Shown piece by piece: positions 44,035 through 52,062 of a stretch of DNA of 64,000 bases. The translations under genes were made by a program, and so were the position numbers. Within the stretch, counting starts at the first letter, position 1, and each line of letters starts with the position of its first letter. Source of the stretch: Sporolactobacillus laevolacticus DSM 442 (lineage in GTDB: Bacteria > Bacillota > Bacilli > Bacillales > Sporolactobacillaceae); assembly GCF_000497245.1 (NCBI RefSeq), contig NZ_AWTC01000019.1, positions 1-64,000 on the forward strand, written 5' to 3'. Below the pieces are notes generated by a model. That model saw only the letters and a program-made list of their open reading frames with translations, had not been told where the DNA came from and made no database searches.

Positions 44035-44946
44035 TTAATTATTCATCTGTTCCTGAATCATATCATGAACTCTTTGTTTTTCAGCCGCACCGACAACGAG
44101 GTAATAGATGCCATTAATTGTCTGTCCTTGGCCTTTCACTTCATAATCGATTGTATGCTTGCGCGTATTGCGATAATTGAAAGCCAAATTCTTCATATCA
44201 TCAAAGGTCAGATTTGTTTTCACATTACCGCCGAGTGCATTAAGAATCTGTGAATATCGTGAGACAGATGAGACATTGGACATTTTGTTAACAATGGCCA
44301 TGATCACATCCCGCTGTCTTTGATTTCGGCCAAAGTCGCCTTGTGGATCCAAATGGCGCATCCGGACGTAACCCATCGCTTTCGCACCGGTATCCAAGGT
44401 GATTTCGCCGCGCTGGTAATGATAGCCCTTCTTGTAGTAGCCTTCGTCATGCCAATCCAGTTTATTGTTAACGGTCACACCGCCGACCGCATCGACAAGA
44501 GCGCTCATGCCTTGCATATTGATTTTAATATAGAAATCAAAAGGAATGCCGCCGACGAATTGCTGAACCGTATCTTCTGCCATTTTCGTGCCGCCATAAG
44601 CGTACGCAGCATTGATTTTGTCGATCGTCCCGCGGCCAACAATTTCTGTTCTTGTGTCACGCGGAATGGAAATCATTTGCATCGTGTTTGTATTCGGGTT
44701 CAAAGTCGTTGCGATGATCGTATCGGAACGACCACGGTCGCCTTGTCGCTCATCGACACCCATGAGCAACAAACTGATCGGATTCTTCTGTGTAATTGCT
44801 TTGTGATTTCCTTTACCGCCGGAGGTTTCATACATAGATCCTGCAGTTGATGCGACCGAATGATACATCCACCATGCATAGCCTGCGCCTGCAGCAAAAA
44901 GGAGCACAATGATCGATCCGATCGTCAATAAAATCTTCTTTTTCAT
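44035..44946 (-). CDS. Second LytR-CpsA-Psr (LCP) family ligase
   Basis: The 303-residue product has one membrane helix (ILLTIGSIIVLLFAAGAGYAWW; quoted in part) and an LCP domain with LLMGVDERQGDRGRSDTI, ISIPRDTRTEIVG, DKINAAYAYGG, MGYVRMRHLDPQGDFGRNQRQRDV (quoted in part). All Arg and Asp positions expected for pyrophosphate and Mg binding are seen. It is closer to the TagT/TagU type, lacks the Ser-rich tail of the protein at 32135, and probably attaches a wall polymer with some redundancy. GGGAAGAG precedes ATG 44946. Confidence 0.94.
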   Translation of the reverse strand: MKKKILLTIGSIIVLLFAAGAGYAWWMYHSVASTAGSMYETSGGKGNHKAITQKNPISLLLMGVDERQGDRGRSDTIIATTLNPNTNTMQMISIPRDTRTEIVGRGTIDKINAAYAYGGTKMAEDTVQQFVGGIPFDFYIKINMQGMSALVDAVGGVTVNNKLDWHDEGYYKKGYHYQRGEITLDTGAKAMGYVRMRHLDPQGDFGRNQRQRDVIMAIVNKMSNVSSVSRYSQILNALGGNVKTNLTFDDMKNLAFNYRNTRKHTIDYEVKGQGQTINGIYYLVVGAAEKQRVHDMIQEQMNN

Positions 44947-45204
44947 GATCTCTTCCCTTTTCCTCTTATATTCATCTTCATTTATTACAGGACAACGATA
45001 ATGAAATAATAACATGTCCCTGATCCGTTGTGAATATCTTCCTTTTTCACACGAACAAATCTCTACTACTGAACAATACCTTTCGCCTCATATACGGATA
45101 ATCAGGGGTTCTAAGTAAAAAACAATTGGAATTTTTGACGGAAAGCTCTTTGAAAAAGGAACTATTGATACACGATTTAACTAGTCCTGACGAAAAAAGA
45201 ATAG

Positions 45205-45236
45205 AAAAAAAGCGCAACAGATATATTCCGTTGCGC
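45205..45236 (-). terminator. Terminator of lacD
   Basis: Minus-strand stem GCGCAAC with GTTGCGC (45236-45212), then TTTTTTT. Confidence 0.92.
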
Positions 45237-45256
45237 CTTCTTCTATAGACAGTAAA

Positions 45257-46264
45257 TTAGTCAACGACTTCGATCTTATCTTTGCCGCCGAATTTTTCAT
45301 ACCAAGGTGTTGCGTTTTCAGCAAGGATTGCGTTGAGTTCTTCAACGTTAGCCTTACCTTGAGTGCGAAGCCATTCAACAGCGCCTTCTTCTCCACCCTT
45401 GCCATAAGCTTCAACGCCGTCACGCCATGTTGCACGGCCACAAAGTACACCGTTGTATTTTGCACCTGCATCATGTGCGAATACGAGTGTTTTTTGGAAG
45501 AGTTCAGTAGATACGCCTGCGCTCAGCCAGATGTAAGGAATTGTTGTCAGTTTGTCAACTTCGAGGAAGTAGTTCTTAGCTTCTTCAGCTGTGTAAACAG
45601 GAGCGTTTTCGCCAACGCCTTCTACACGGCTCATGTCAACAGGAACTTCCAACTTCAGAACGTCGATGCCGTAGCGTTCTTGTGTGAAGACTTTGATCGA
45701 GTCAAGAACCTTTTGAGGTTTAACTTTTGCATATTCTTCTTTGTCCGTAATTTTTTCATCGTAAGTTACGATTTCAAAGAACAAAGGAATATCTTCGGCT
45801 TTACATTCAGAACCAATACGTTCTACGAATGCTTTCTTTACATCGTTGATTTCATCTGGTTCATCTGGATCGAAGTAAACGAGCAGTTTAACAGCAGTAC
45901 CGCCGCTTTCTTTGATACGTTTTACAGACCAGTTAGGAAGAAGGTCAGGAATACGGCCAGGTTCTGTAGCGTCATAACCTGTTTTTTCATAAGATGTCAG
46001 CAAACCACAAGAAGCTGCGCGTGCTTTGCCGGCAGGAATACCGAATTCAGGATCAAGCAGAATTGCACTTGCATATGGAGTTAATTCCTTGGATACGAGC
46101 GTTTTGAAATCCGAAAGTTCTTGAATAGAAGCGTCAGAACCCTTAGCAGCACCGATCATTCTCTTCAAAGAACCACGTTGGTCGATTGCCAATGCAGCGA
46201 TAACACCATTTTTGTCAGACAGTTGTTCAAGGAATTCGAACTTGCCTTTGGAAATTTTAACCAT
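45257..46264 (-). CDS. lacD: Tagatose 1,6-diphosphate aldolase
   Basis: LacD is a class I aldolase that splits tagatose 1,6-bisphosphate into DHAP and glyceraldehyde 3-phosphate; family members also act on fructose bisphosphate isomers. The 335-residue product has the N-terminal ALAIDQRGSLKRMI, the phosphate- and Schiff-base region GTAVKLLVYFDPDEPDE (probable lysine) and DVLKLEVPVDM (second Lys), and GVLCGRATWRDGVEAYG. No lacA/B/C or PTS genes are adjacent, so it may serve another ketose or a general role. TGGAGG precedes the ATG. It has a long upstream region with a SigA promoter and a hairpin leader. Confidence 0.94.
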   Translation of the reverse strand: MVKISKGKFEFLEQLSDKNGVIAALAIDQRGSLKRMIGAAKGSDASIQELSDFKTLVSKELTPYASAILLDPEFGIPAGKARAASCGLLTSYEKTGYDATEPGRIPDLLPNWSVKRIKESGGTAVKLLVYFDPDEPDEINDVKKAFVERIGSECKAEDIPLFFEIVTYDEKITDKEEYAKVKPQKVLDSIKVFTQERYGIDVLKLEVPVDMSRVEGVGENAPVYTAEEAKNYFLEVDKLTTIPYIWLSAGVSTELFQKTLVFAHDAGAKYNGVLCGRATWRDGVEAYGKGGEEGAVEWLRTQGKANVEELNAILAENATPWYEKFGGKDKIEVVD

Positions 46265-46499
46265 TACCTATAACCTCCAGGATATTATTGGACAACTTTT
46301 GTGTCCCCTACTATAAACAAACGACAATCACTTGCCGCACCTTCATCAGGTGGCCTATCGTTTTTATCTCACAAACTTCATTTTACGTCATTTTCCGTCA
46401 TAAAGTCAATTTCGCATTTTCAATAAATGTGTGAACAAAATTATATTTTTTTTAAAGGTACTGTTTCATTTTTTATTATTTCATGACACCTTGTCTGTT
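46265..46499 (-). promoter_or_regulatory. lacD promoter and structured leader
   Basis: On the minus strand TTGACT, 18 nt and TAAAAT lie near 46410-46381. In the leader AAACGA pairs with TCGTTT and encloses a stem CACCT/AGGTG around GATGA (about 46318-46362). No riboswitch class is recognised. Confidence 0.5.
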
Positions 46500-46680
46500 C
46501 GTTTAAATAAAAACAGCTATAGCCGGAATTATCCGTGAGCTTATGGTTGGACGCAACCACTACAGGGAATGCACCAACCATCTTAGCAATTCATCCGCAA
46601 ACCCGGTTGACAATCAACTGTAACCCTCCCATAAGAGTCGCGCACCTTCTGCTCCAATCAACGGAGCAGAAAATCAACAT
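46500..46680 (-). ncRNA. Candidate structured RNA between mntH and lacD
   Basis: On the minus strand are a perfect 9-bp hairpin (TTCTGCTCC/GGAGCAGAA, 46671-46647), an 8-bp long-range stem (ATGGTTGG/CCAACCAT, 46581-46543), and a last hairpin with CGGA/TCCG and AGCT/AGCT followed by TTTTTATTT (46541-46505). mntH has its own terminator upstream, so the segment would need a separate promoter, which I could not identify. It does not match 6S, SRP, RNase P, tmRNA or a riboswitch that I can recall. Confidence 0.45.
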
Positions 46681-46703
46681 TGAATGTTAACATAGCCTAA
46701 AAC

Positions 46704-46730
46704 AAAAAAGATCCCGATATGCGGAATCTC
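46704..46730 (-). terminator. Terminator of mntH
   Basis: Minus-strand stem AGATTCCG with CGGGATCT around CATAT (one G-T, one weak pair), then TTTTTT. Confidence 0.8.
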
Positions 46731-46785
46731 GTTTTTTACTACTATTAAATTCATTGCTGTTCAATTTGATAAGTTCACATTTAAA

Positions 46786-48120
46786 TTAGCCAAAAAAAGT
46801 TTGATAAAGGAGGAATACGTTTAAGCAGATAACAATCGCTGCGATGCACCATGCAGCCACTGTCGTCAATTTACGATTGACGAGCTTGCCCATAATCGCT
46901 TTGTTGCTCGTAAAAATAACAAGCGGAATAATCGCTAAAGCAATACCGAACGAAAGAACAACTTGGCTCATAACAAGTGCCTTGGTAGCATTAGCCCCCG
47001 AAATAATCAGGATCAGCGGCGGAAGCATTGAGCAGAAACGGCGAATAAAAACGGGAATTCGCTTATGAATAAAGCCCTGCATCATGATGTCTCCGGCAAG
47101 TGTGCCGACTGAGGAACTTGATAGACCAGCAGATAGTAACCCTACACCAAACAAAATACCGGCGATCGGCGCGATATATGTGCTGAAACCATGGAAAGCC
47201 ACGGTTAGATCATTTATGACTTCCCGGCCGAAGAATGTGGAACCGGCCACAGAAAGCATAATTGCATTAATAACGCCGGCAATAATCATCGCGATGAGAA
47301 TATCAATCAATTCAAATCGGAAAATCTTTTTCCTTTCCTCGGCTGTTTGGCCGATCACTCGGCGGCAGGTTAATCCAGAATGCATATAGATGGCATGAGG
47401 CATGACCGTTGCTCCGAGGATGCCTGCGGCAAGCAGCACGCTGTCGGTTCCCTGAAATTGCGGAACAAAACCTTGGACAAATGGCTTAAACGCCGGTAAT
47501 GCGAAGAAAATTTCAAAGCTGAACGCGATCACAACGATGAACACCATCAGCGCAATCACCATTTCTAGTGGACGAAAGCCCCTGACTTGGAAGGTGAGAA
47601 TCAATAATGCGCAAATTGCAGTCAAAATTGCAGCTGGAATCATGGGCAATCCGAAAACAAGATGAAAGCCGAGTGCCGCACCGATAAATTCAGCCAAATC
47701 GGTTGCCATAATCATGATTTCTCCCTGAATCCAATAAAAGAACGAGACACCTCTTGGCCATCGATCACGGATGATTTCAGGCAGATTGTGTGAAGTCGCG
47801 ATACCGATTTTTGCTGAAAGTGTCTGGATTAAAATTGCCATCAGGTTCGAAATAACGACAACCCATAAAAGTAAATAGCCGAACTGTGAACCTGCCTGAA
47901 TATTCGTTGCGTAGTTGCCAGGATCAATATAGGCCACCGCAGCGATAAATGCCGGGCCGATGAACGGAAGCATTTGGCGCCAGCCTTTTTTTTCTCCAAT
48001 CGCCTGATCAAACGATTGTGTCTCCGGTTCAGAAGTATTCGTTGCGGAAGATCGTCTCTTTTTCATAGTCTTGTTAACTGATTGATTCAGTCCGGTCACC
48101 TGCTGATCTAGATCGGACAT
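46786..48120 (-). CDS. mntH: Nramp-type divalent metal (Mn2+/H+) transporter
   Basis: MntH imports manganese with protons. The 444-residue product has about 11 membrane helices after a charged, Lys/Ser-rich 50-residue N-terminal tail. The metal site is intact: DPGN in AAVAYIDPGNYATNI (helix 1) and the MPH motif in ATVMPHAIYMHS (helix 6). LAEFIGAALGFHLVFG is typical. AAGGAGGAG precedes the ATG. A 24-bp dyad 29 nt upstream of the start resembles an MntR operator, which would give repression by Mn(II)-MntR. Confidence 0.95.
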   Translation of the reverse strand: MSDLDQQVTGLNQSVNKTMKKRRSSATNTSEPETQSFDQAIGEKKGWRQMLPFIGPAFIAAVAYIDPGNYATNIQAGSQFGYLLLWVVVISNLMAILIQTLSAKIGIATSHNLPEIIRDRWPRGVSFFYWIQGEIMIMATDLAEFIGAALGFHLVFGLPMIPAAILTAICALLILTFQVRGFRPLEMVIALMVFIVVIAFSFEIFFALPAFKPFVQGFVPQFQGTDSVLLAAGILGATVMPHAIYMHSGLTCRRVIGQTAEERKKIFRFELIDILIAMIIAGVINAIMLSVAGSTFFGREVINDLTVAFHGFSTYIAPIAGILFGVGLLSAGLSSSSVGTLAGDIMMQGFIHKRIPVFIRRFCSMLPPLILIISGANATKALVMSQVVLSFGIALAIIPLVIFTSNKAIMGKLVNRKLTTVAAWCIAAIVICLNVFLLYQTFFG

Positions 48121-48148
48121 GACTCTCCTCCTTTTTCGCTCAATGAAT

Positions 48149-48172
48149 ATAAGTTTCTTTAATGAAACTTAT
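48149..48172. promoter_or_regulatory. MntR-like operator upstream of mntH
   Basis: Perfect 9-bp arms ATAAGTTTC and GAAACTTAT flank TTTAAT. The pattern AGTTT-C-TTAA-G-AAACT resembles B. subtilis MntR sites (AGTTTgccTTAAggAAACT, from memory). It lies in the leader or promoter just before mntH. Confidence 0.6.
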
Positions 48173-48304
48173 GTGCCTAACAATAACCTACGATATTCTC
48201 TATGAGAATGCAACTGTTTTTTCTTTGTAATCGCATATTCCGATAATTATTTTCACGTAATGGAAGATTGGAAAGCTAAAAAAATATAGGAAACAGGTGC
48301 ATCT

Positions 48305-49336
48305 TCAGCCCTGTTTTTTAGGAAGGCGCACGCAGCACATATAGATGAAGACCACCGCGCAGAGCGCACCGTATAGTGGATAAAGCGTGGAAACCAATGA
48401 GCCATAGCCAAATTGGCCAATCATAAATGCACCGACAACCAGGAGCACCATGGACATTCGCACACTAAAAAATTTGGGGAAAACACTGTGCAATTGTCTG
48501 GAAAGACCAAAGATATTACCGACAAATGTGGTAAGAATTTCGCCAAAGATCACTGCGATAAAAGCGAGACGCATCGTTTCTCCGAGCGGCCGCACCATCT
48601 CTGCCATCGGCAGTTCATAAAGAAAAATATCCAGCTTGCCGAGCATCATTAAGTGTGAAAGCAACAAGAGCACACCGAGTCCTGCCCCTCCCAACAGCCC
48701 TCCGTACCGCAGCACCTGTTCATCTTTAAATTCCTTCGCCATCGGGACGAGCACAATCAAGGCGGTTGACAAATTAAATGCCGCATAATTAAATGAGGGC
48801 AACAGCCAGCGAATATGGCCTGAGTCTGGAAAATATTGAGCAGCGGCATGGCTTGAATAGAACGTGATCAACACGAATCCGATAAGTAATGGGACCACAA
48901 GCGCGTTGACAAATAACAAGCCTTGAACCCCTTTGATCAAAAACAAGATGCTAATGAAAACTGCAAGCATAATGCCAAGCTGACGGCCCCAGCCAAGCTG
49001 TTCCTGAAAGATCGCTCCCGATCCGGCCAGCATGACGCCTGTGATCCCAAATATAATAAAAAACAGCAAAGCTTGAATAACGTTGCCCAGTCTTTCGCCA
49101 AAAATCGCCGCAACCAGTTCATTGAATGAGTACGCGTCAATTCGATGGGCATAAATCATCATTTTTGTTCCAATCCAAGCAATTAATAGACCGCTCAGGA
49201 TTGAACCGATCGTTCCGAATGCGTGATATTGCGTAAAGAACTGAATAATCTCCCTTCCAGAAGCAAATCCTGCGCCTACAACAGTCCCGATGAAGGTCGC
49301 CGCCACTTGCAAAATGCCAATGATTTTTTTTTTCAT
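48305..49336 (-). CDS. YkvI-type membrane transporter
   Basis: The 343-residue product has about 10 membrane helices. The start (LQVAATFIGTVVGAGFASGREIIQFF; quoted in part) has the unwound GTVVGAGFASG motif of APC-superfamily helix 1, and EIIQFFTQY follows as in B. subtilis YkvI. The substrate is unknown; the superfamily carries amino acids or related solutes. AAAGGAGC precedes the ATG. It is codirectional with mntH but about 185 nt upstream. Confidence 0.85.
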   Translation of the reverse strand: MKKKIIGILQVAATFIGTVVGAGFASGREIIQFFTQYHAFGTIGSILSGLLIAWIGTKMMIYAHRIDAYSFNELVAAIFGERLGNVIQALLFFIIFGITGVMLAGSGAIFQEQLGWGRQLGIMLAVFISILFLIKGVQGLLFVNALVVPLLIGFVLITFYSSHAAAQYFPDSGHIRWLLPSFNYAAFNLSTALIVLVPMAKEFKDEQVLRYGGLLGGAGLGVLLLLSHLMMLGKLDIFLYELPMAEMVRPLGETMRLAFIAVIFGEILTTFVGNIFGLSRQLHSVFPKFFSVRMSMVLLVVGAFMIGQFGYGSLVSTLYPLYGALCAVVFIYMCCVRLPKKQG

Positions 49337-49439
49337 CAGGAATGCTCCTTTCTTTCCACCAACCGTACAAATAATAAGGGATCTTTTATGTCCTGATTCA
49401 TTTTATGCGCAGCCTGTCCCTGCCATGCCATTTCCAATC

Positions 49440-49468
49440 TTTACAAAATGCAACCGCCCTATTATAAT
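49440..49468 (+). promoter_or_regulatory. SigA promoter of the leader RNA before the RsgA-like gene
   Basis: TTTACA (49440-49445), 17-nt spacer, TATAAT (49463-49468). Transcription would start near 49475, 290 nt before the coding start. Confidence 0.75.
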
Positions 49469-49474
49469 GGGAAA

Positions 49475-49732
49475 GTAATCATATTAACTCTTTTAGAGGA
49501 AGGGGACATGTTTTATGGCCATTTTAAAGAGCAGTGTCTTAAACAATCTCATTGTCGCACGCCGCCAGTCCCCTTTTCTCAGGCACATCTGAACCGTTGT
49601 ACTGACTATTAGGGACTGTTCGATAGGAAGACATTTTTCGTACTTATCGAACTTATCCTTTAGGGAGACTGGGGCCTTTCACAGGGCATTTCCCACTTTA
49701 CGAAGATCTTGCCGTGTGCAGGATCTTTTTTT
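49475..49732 (+). ncRNA. Leader RNA with intrinsic terminator (attenuator candidate)
   Basis: Between the promoter and the coding start lie short frames with good ribosome sites (ATG 49508, 34 codons; ATG 49515, 25 codons, starting MAILKSSVLNNLIVARR). A long-range stem pairs CAGTCCC (about 49566) with GGGACTG (about 49611), and a hairpin has arms GTTCGATA and TATCGAAC (about 49617-49651). The unit ends in a true terminator at 49704-49732. It could be a regulated leader or a separate small RNA. I do not recognise the class. Confidence 0.55.
49704..49732 (+). terminator. Terminator at the end of the leader
   Basis: Stem AGATCTTGC with GCAGGATCT around CGTGT (49704-49725), then TTTTTTT. It is 36 nt before the start codon of the RsgA-like gene. 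Confidence 0.85.
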
Positions 49733-49767
49733 GATACCCAAATTTAAGTACAACCGGAGGAAGAGCA

Positions 49768-50823
49768 TTGAATTTATTAAATTACGGCTGGAATCAGCAG
49801 TTAGAAACTGAACCATTAAATCTTGAAGACGGCCAGAGTATTGGCCGAATCGTTTCAGAATACAAGGGCCAGTACAAACTCATTACGGAACGCGGTGAAT
49901 ACCTGGCTGAGGTGTCAGGAAAAATGCGCCATCAGGCGATTGAGCGTGAAGATTTCCCTGCAGTAGGCGACTGGGTGATCGTCATCGAGCGGCCTGAGGA
50001 CCGGCGAGCAACCATCCATCGTGTACTTCCCCGTTTCAGCAAGTTTTCAAGAAAATCTGCGGGAGTCACAACGGTCGAACAAATTGTTGCCGCCAATATT
50101 GATACCGTATTTCTCGTTATGGCGCTCAACCATGATTTTAATATCCGAAGGCTTGAACGTTATCTGACGATGGCCTGGGAAAGTGGAGCAAATCCGGTGA
50201 TTGTGCTGAGCAAGGCAGATCTTTGTAATGATCTGGAATCGAAAATTGCTGAAGTAGAAGAGATCGCTTTTGGTGTTCCGATCATTACGGTCAGTGCCGT
50301 CCAAGATCGCGGCAGAGAGCGCTTAACCGATTATCTGGGGACCGGACGTACTGCTGTTTTTCTCGGTTCTTCAGGTGCAGGTAAATCAACGTTGACCAAT
50401 TGGCTGTGCGGTAGGACGATCCAGCAAGTGAACACCGTACGTGAGGATGATGACCGCGGCCGGCATACAACAACAAACCGAGAACTTATCGTCTTGCCGG
50501 ATGGCGGCGTTATTATCGACACACCTGGGATGCGCGAATTACAGCTATGGACGGCCTCTGATGAATCACTTGACCATAGCTTTTCAGATATCGAAGCGCT
50601 TGCCTCTCATTGCCGCTTTAGCGATTGCACCCACAACAATGAACCAGGCTGCGAAGTTCAGCATGCACTGGCTGACGGACGCTTGACTGAAGAACGCTAT
50701 AACAGCTATCTCAAATTACAGCGCGAGCTCGCCTTCTTGCGCCGTAAAGCCGACATTCAAGAACGGTTGAAAGAAAAAGCACGTTGGAAAAAAATCCATA
50801 TGGAGATGCGACGTAAGCACTGA
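49768..50823 (+). CDS. RsgA-type circularly permuted GTPase (probable second copy)
   Basis: RsgA/YjeQ proteins check late 30S subunit assembly. The 351-residue product has an N-terminal OB-like domain, then the permuted G motifs: G4 VLSKADL, G1 FLGSSGAGKSTLTN, G2-like GRHTTTNREL, G3 IIDTPGMREL, and the zinc motif with CRFSDCTHNNEPGC. The C-terminus is a basic coiled coil. The usual Bacillus rsgA lies in the prkC cluster, which is not here; the longer N-terminus (MNLLNYGWNQQLE) is typical of the paralogue subgroup. The start is TTG with GGAGG 9 nt upstream. It is preceded by a leader with a terminator. Confidence 0.92.
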   Translation: MNLLNYGWNQQLETEPLNLEDGQSIGRIVSEYKGQYKLITERGEYLAEVSGKMRHQAIEREDFPAVGDWVIVIERPEDRRATIHRVLPRFSKFSRKSAGVTTVEQIVAANIDTVFLVMALNHDFNIRRLERYLTMAWESGANPVIVLSKADLCNDLESKIAEVEEIAFGVPIITVSAVQDRGRERLTDYLGTGRTAVFLGSSGAGKSTLTNWLCGRTIQQVNTVREDDDRGRHTTTNRELIVLPDGGVIIDTPGMRELQLWTASDESLDHSFSDIEALASHCRFSDCTHNNEPGCEVQHALADGRLTEERYNSYLKLQRELAFLRRKADIQERLKEKARWKKIHMEMRRKH

Positions 50824-50831
50824 GTAGATGT

Positions 50832-50862
50832 AGAACTGAGCTTTTAGTTCAGTTCTTTTTTT
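50832..50862 (+). terminator. Terminator of the RsgA-like gene
   Basis: Stem AGAACTGA with TTCAGTTCT, then TTTTTTA. Confidence 0.88.
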
Positions 50863-51140
50863 ATTCAATAGATTATTCCACAGCGATTTTCCTAGCTCAG
50901 CGTTCATTTTATTCATGCGTATATTGGAATCAATGGCGCATAAATCATAAATCCAGAGCCACATGCACATTCTCTCACTTTCCATTCAAAAAGCGTCTGG
51001 TGTACAATCCCTCCCTTTTCCGCACTTTGACCGGGGATTTTTTGATAAAAATATGCTTTGATTTATGTTACACTATGTTTTACTGGTTTTTTTTTGAAAC
51101 AGGCTGCTGCTTGTCTTTATTTGCGACGGAGGTATATGCA

Positions 51141-51689
51141 ATGACTAGCGAATTAACCCATATAAAAATTCAGGATTTCGATCTTGTCTATGAATTAATG
51201 AACCATTCTTTTCCAAGCATCGAATTCCGGCCACGTGACAAGCAATTTGAACTGCTGAAACACCCTAACTTTACTATTTATGCACGCTACAGCAGCTCAG
51301 GTCAAACACTAGATGGATTCATCGCAGAATGGTCGTTCGCAGATTTTTGCTTTGTCGAACATTTTGCTGTTCAACCTTACTTGCGCGGGCATGGTGTCGG
51401 ATCTGAAATGATGAGGCAGTACCTTAACCAAGCAAAAAAGCAGGTACTGATCGAAGTTGAAGAACCTGTGACCGATCTTGCGATTCGTAGAATTCATTTT
51501 TATCAACGTTTAGGCTTTGTATTCAGTGCTTTTGGTTATATTCAGCCCGACTTGCGAAATTCAGGTGAGAAAGAAGTCACCTTGCGAATGATGAACTACC
51601 CCACCCCACTCACCAAGCCGGAATTCCTGCAGCGCAAAAAAGAAATCTTTCAACAAGTCTACGGAATGGATCAAGCAGGACGATGTTAA
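51141..51689 (+). CDS. GNAT family N-acetyltransferase
   Basis: The 182-residue product has a GNAT fold: acceptor-side N-terminus (YELMNHSFPSIEFRPRD), strand FVEHFAVQPYLRGHGVGSEMM with the acetyl-CoA-binding motif R-G-H-G-V-G, and the late IRRIHFYQRLGF motif. The substrate is unknown. I chose ATG 51141 (GGAGG upstream); a hydrophobic 47-codon extension of the frame precedes it and is not family-like. Confidence 0.9.
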   Translation: MTSELTHIKIQDFDLVYELMNHSFPSIEFRPRDKQFELLKHPNFTIYARYSSSGQTLDGFIAEWSFADFCFVEHFAVQPYLRGHGVGSEMMRQYLNQAKKQVLIEVEEPVTDLAIRRIHFYQRLGFVFSAFGYIQPDLRNSGEKEVTLRMMNYPTPLTKPEFLQRKKEIFQQVYGMDQAGRC

Positions 51690-51728
51690 AATCATAGCAA
51701 TTTCAGTCGTAGTACCTTTCACGTACAA

Positions 51729-51761
51729 AGGATCAGCACAGGAACAAATCCGGCTGATCCT
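51729..51761. terminator. Hairpin between the GNAT and YjcZ genes
   Basis: Perfect 9-bp stem AGGATCAGC with GCTGATCCT. The minus strand continues TTTGT, so it probably ends the YjcZ transcript; the plus side lacks a good T-tract. Confidence 0.6.
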
Positions 51762-51767
51762 CTGTGA

Positions 51768-51866
51768 TTAATAAACGCAAGTTGCGCCAATGATGATTAA
51801 AAGAATGAAAAGCACAACCACCAGTGCGAAACCTGAGTTTTTCCCGTATCCTTCTGAAGCACCCAT
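51768..51866 (-). CDS. YjcZ family sporulation-linked membrane microprotein (32 aa)
   Basis: The frame encodes MGASEGYGKNSGFALVVVLF and a hydrophobic tail (ILLIIIGATCVY). This matches the YjcZ/YhcZ pattern of a Gly/Tyr-rich head and one FALIVVLFILLIIIG helix, found in many spore formers, often in several copies. GGAGGTGAT lies 8 nt before the ATG, a strong site. The product would be a single-pass membrane or coat-associated peptide; its function is unknown. It is easily missed because of its size. Confidence 0.88.
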   Translation of the reverse strand: MGASEGYGKNSGFALVVVLFILLIIIGATCVY

Positions 51867-52062
51867 GATCCTCATCACCTCCACATGATTTTCATTAATA
51901 GCGTATGCGAATGCCCCATATCGTTTCGCCCGTTTTTTATTCATTGTCTTCCAATTCGGTTACGCGTTCAGATCGTGCTCACTGTGATAAAATGGAAAAG
52001 GTTGGTTTAGCGATTACCGAGTTTGGTAATCGTAATCTTATGTATTTCAGGAGGCTTGCCGG

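Noticed and set aside
45359-46084. 241-codon plus-strand frame opposite lacD
   Set aside because: Antisense shadow; Cys/Phe-rich composition typical of reversed coding DNA.
46265-46499. Riboswitch upstream of lacD
   Set aside because: The hairpins do not match consensus features of any riboswitch that I can recall.
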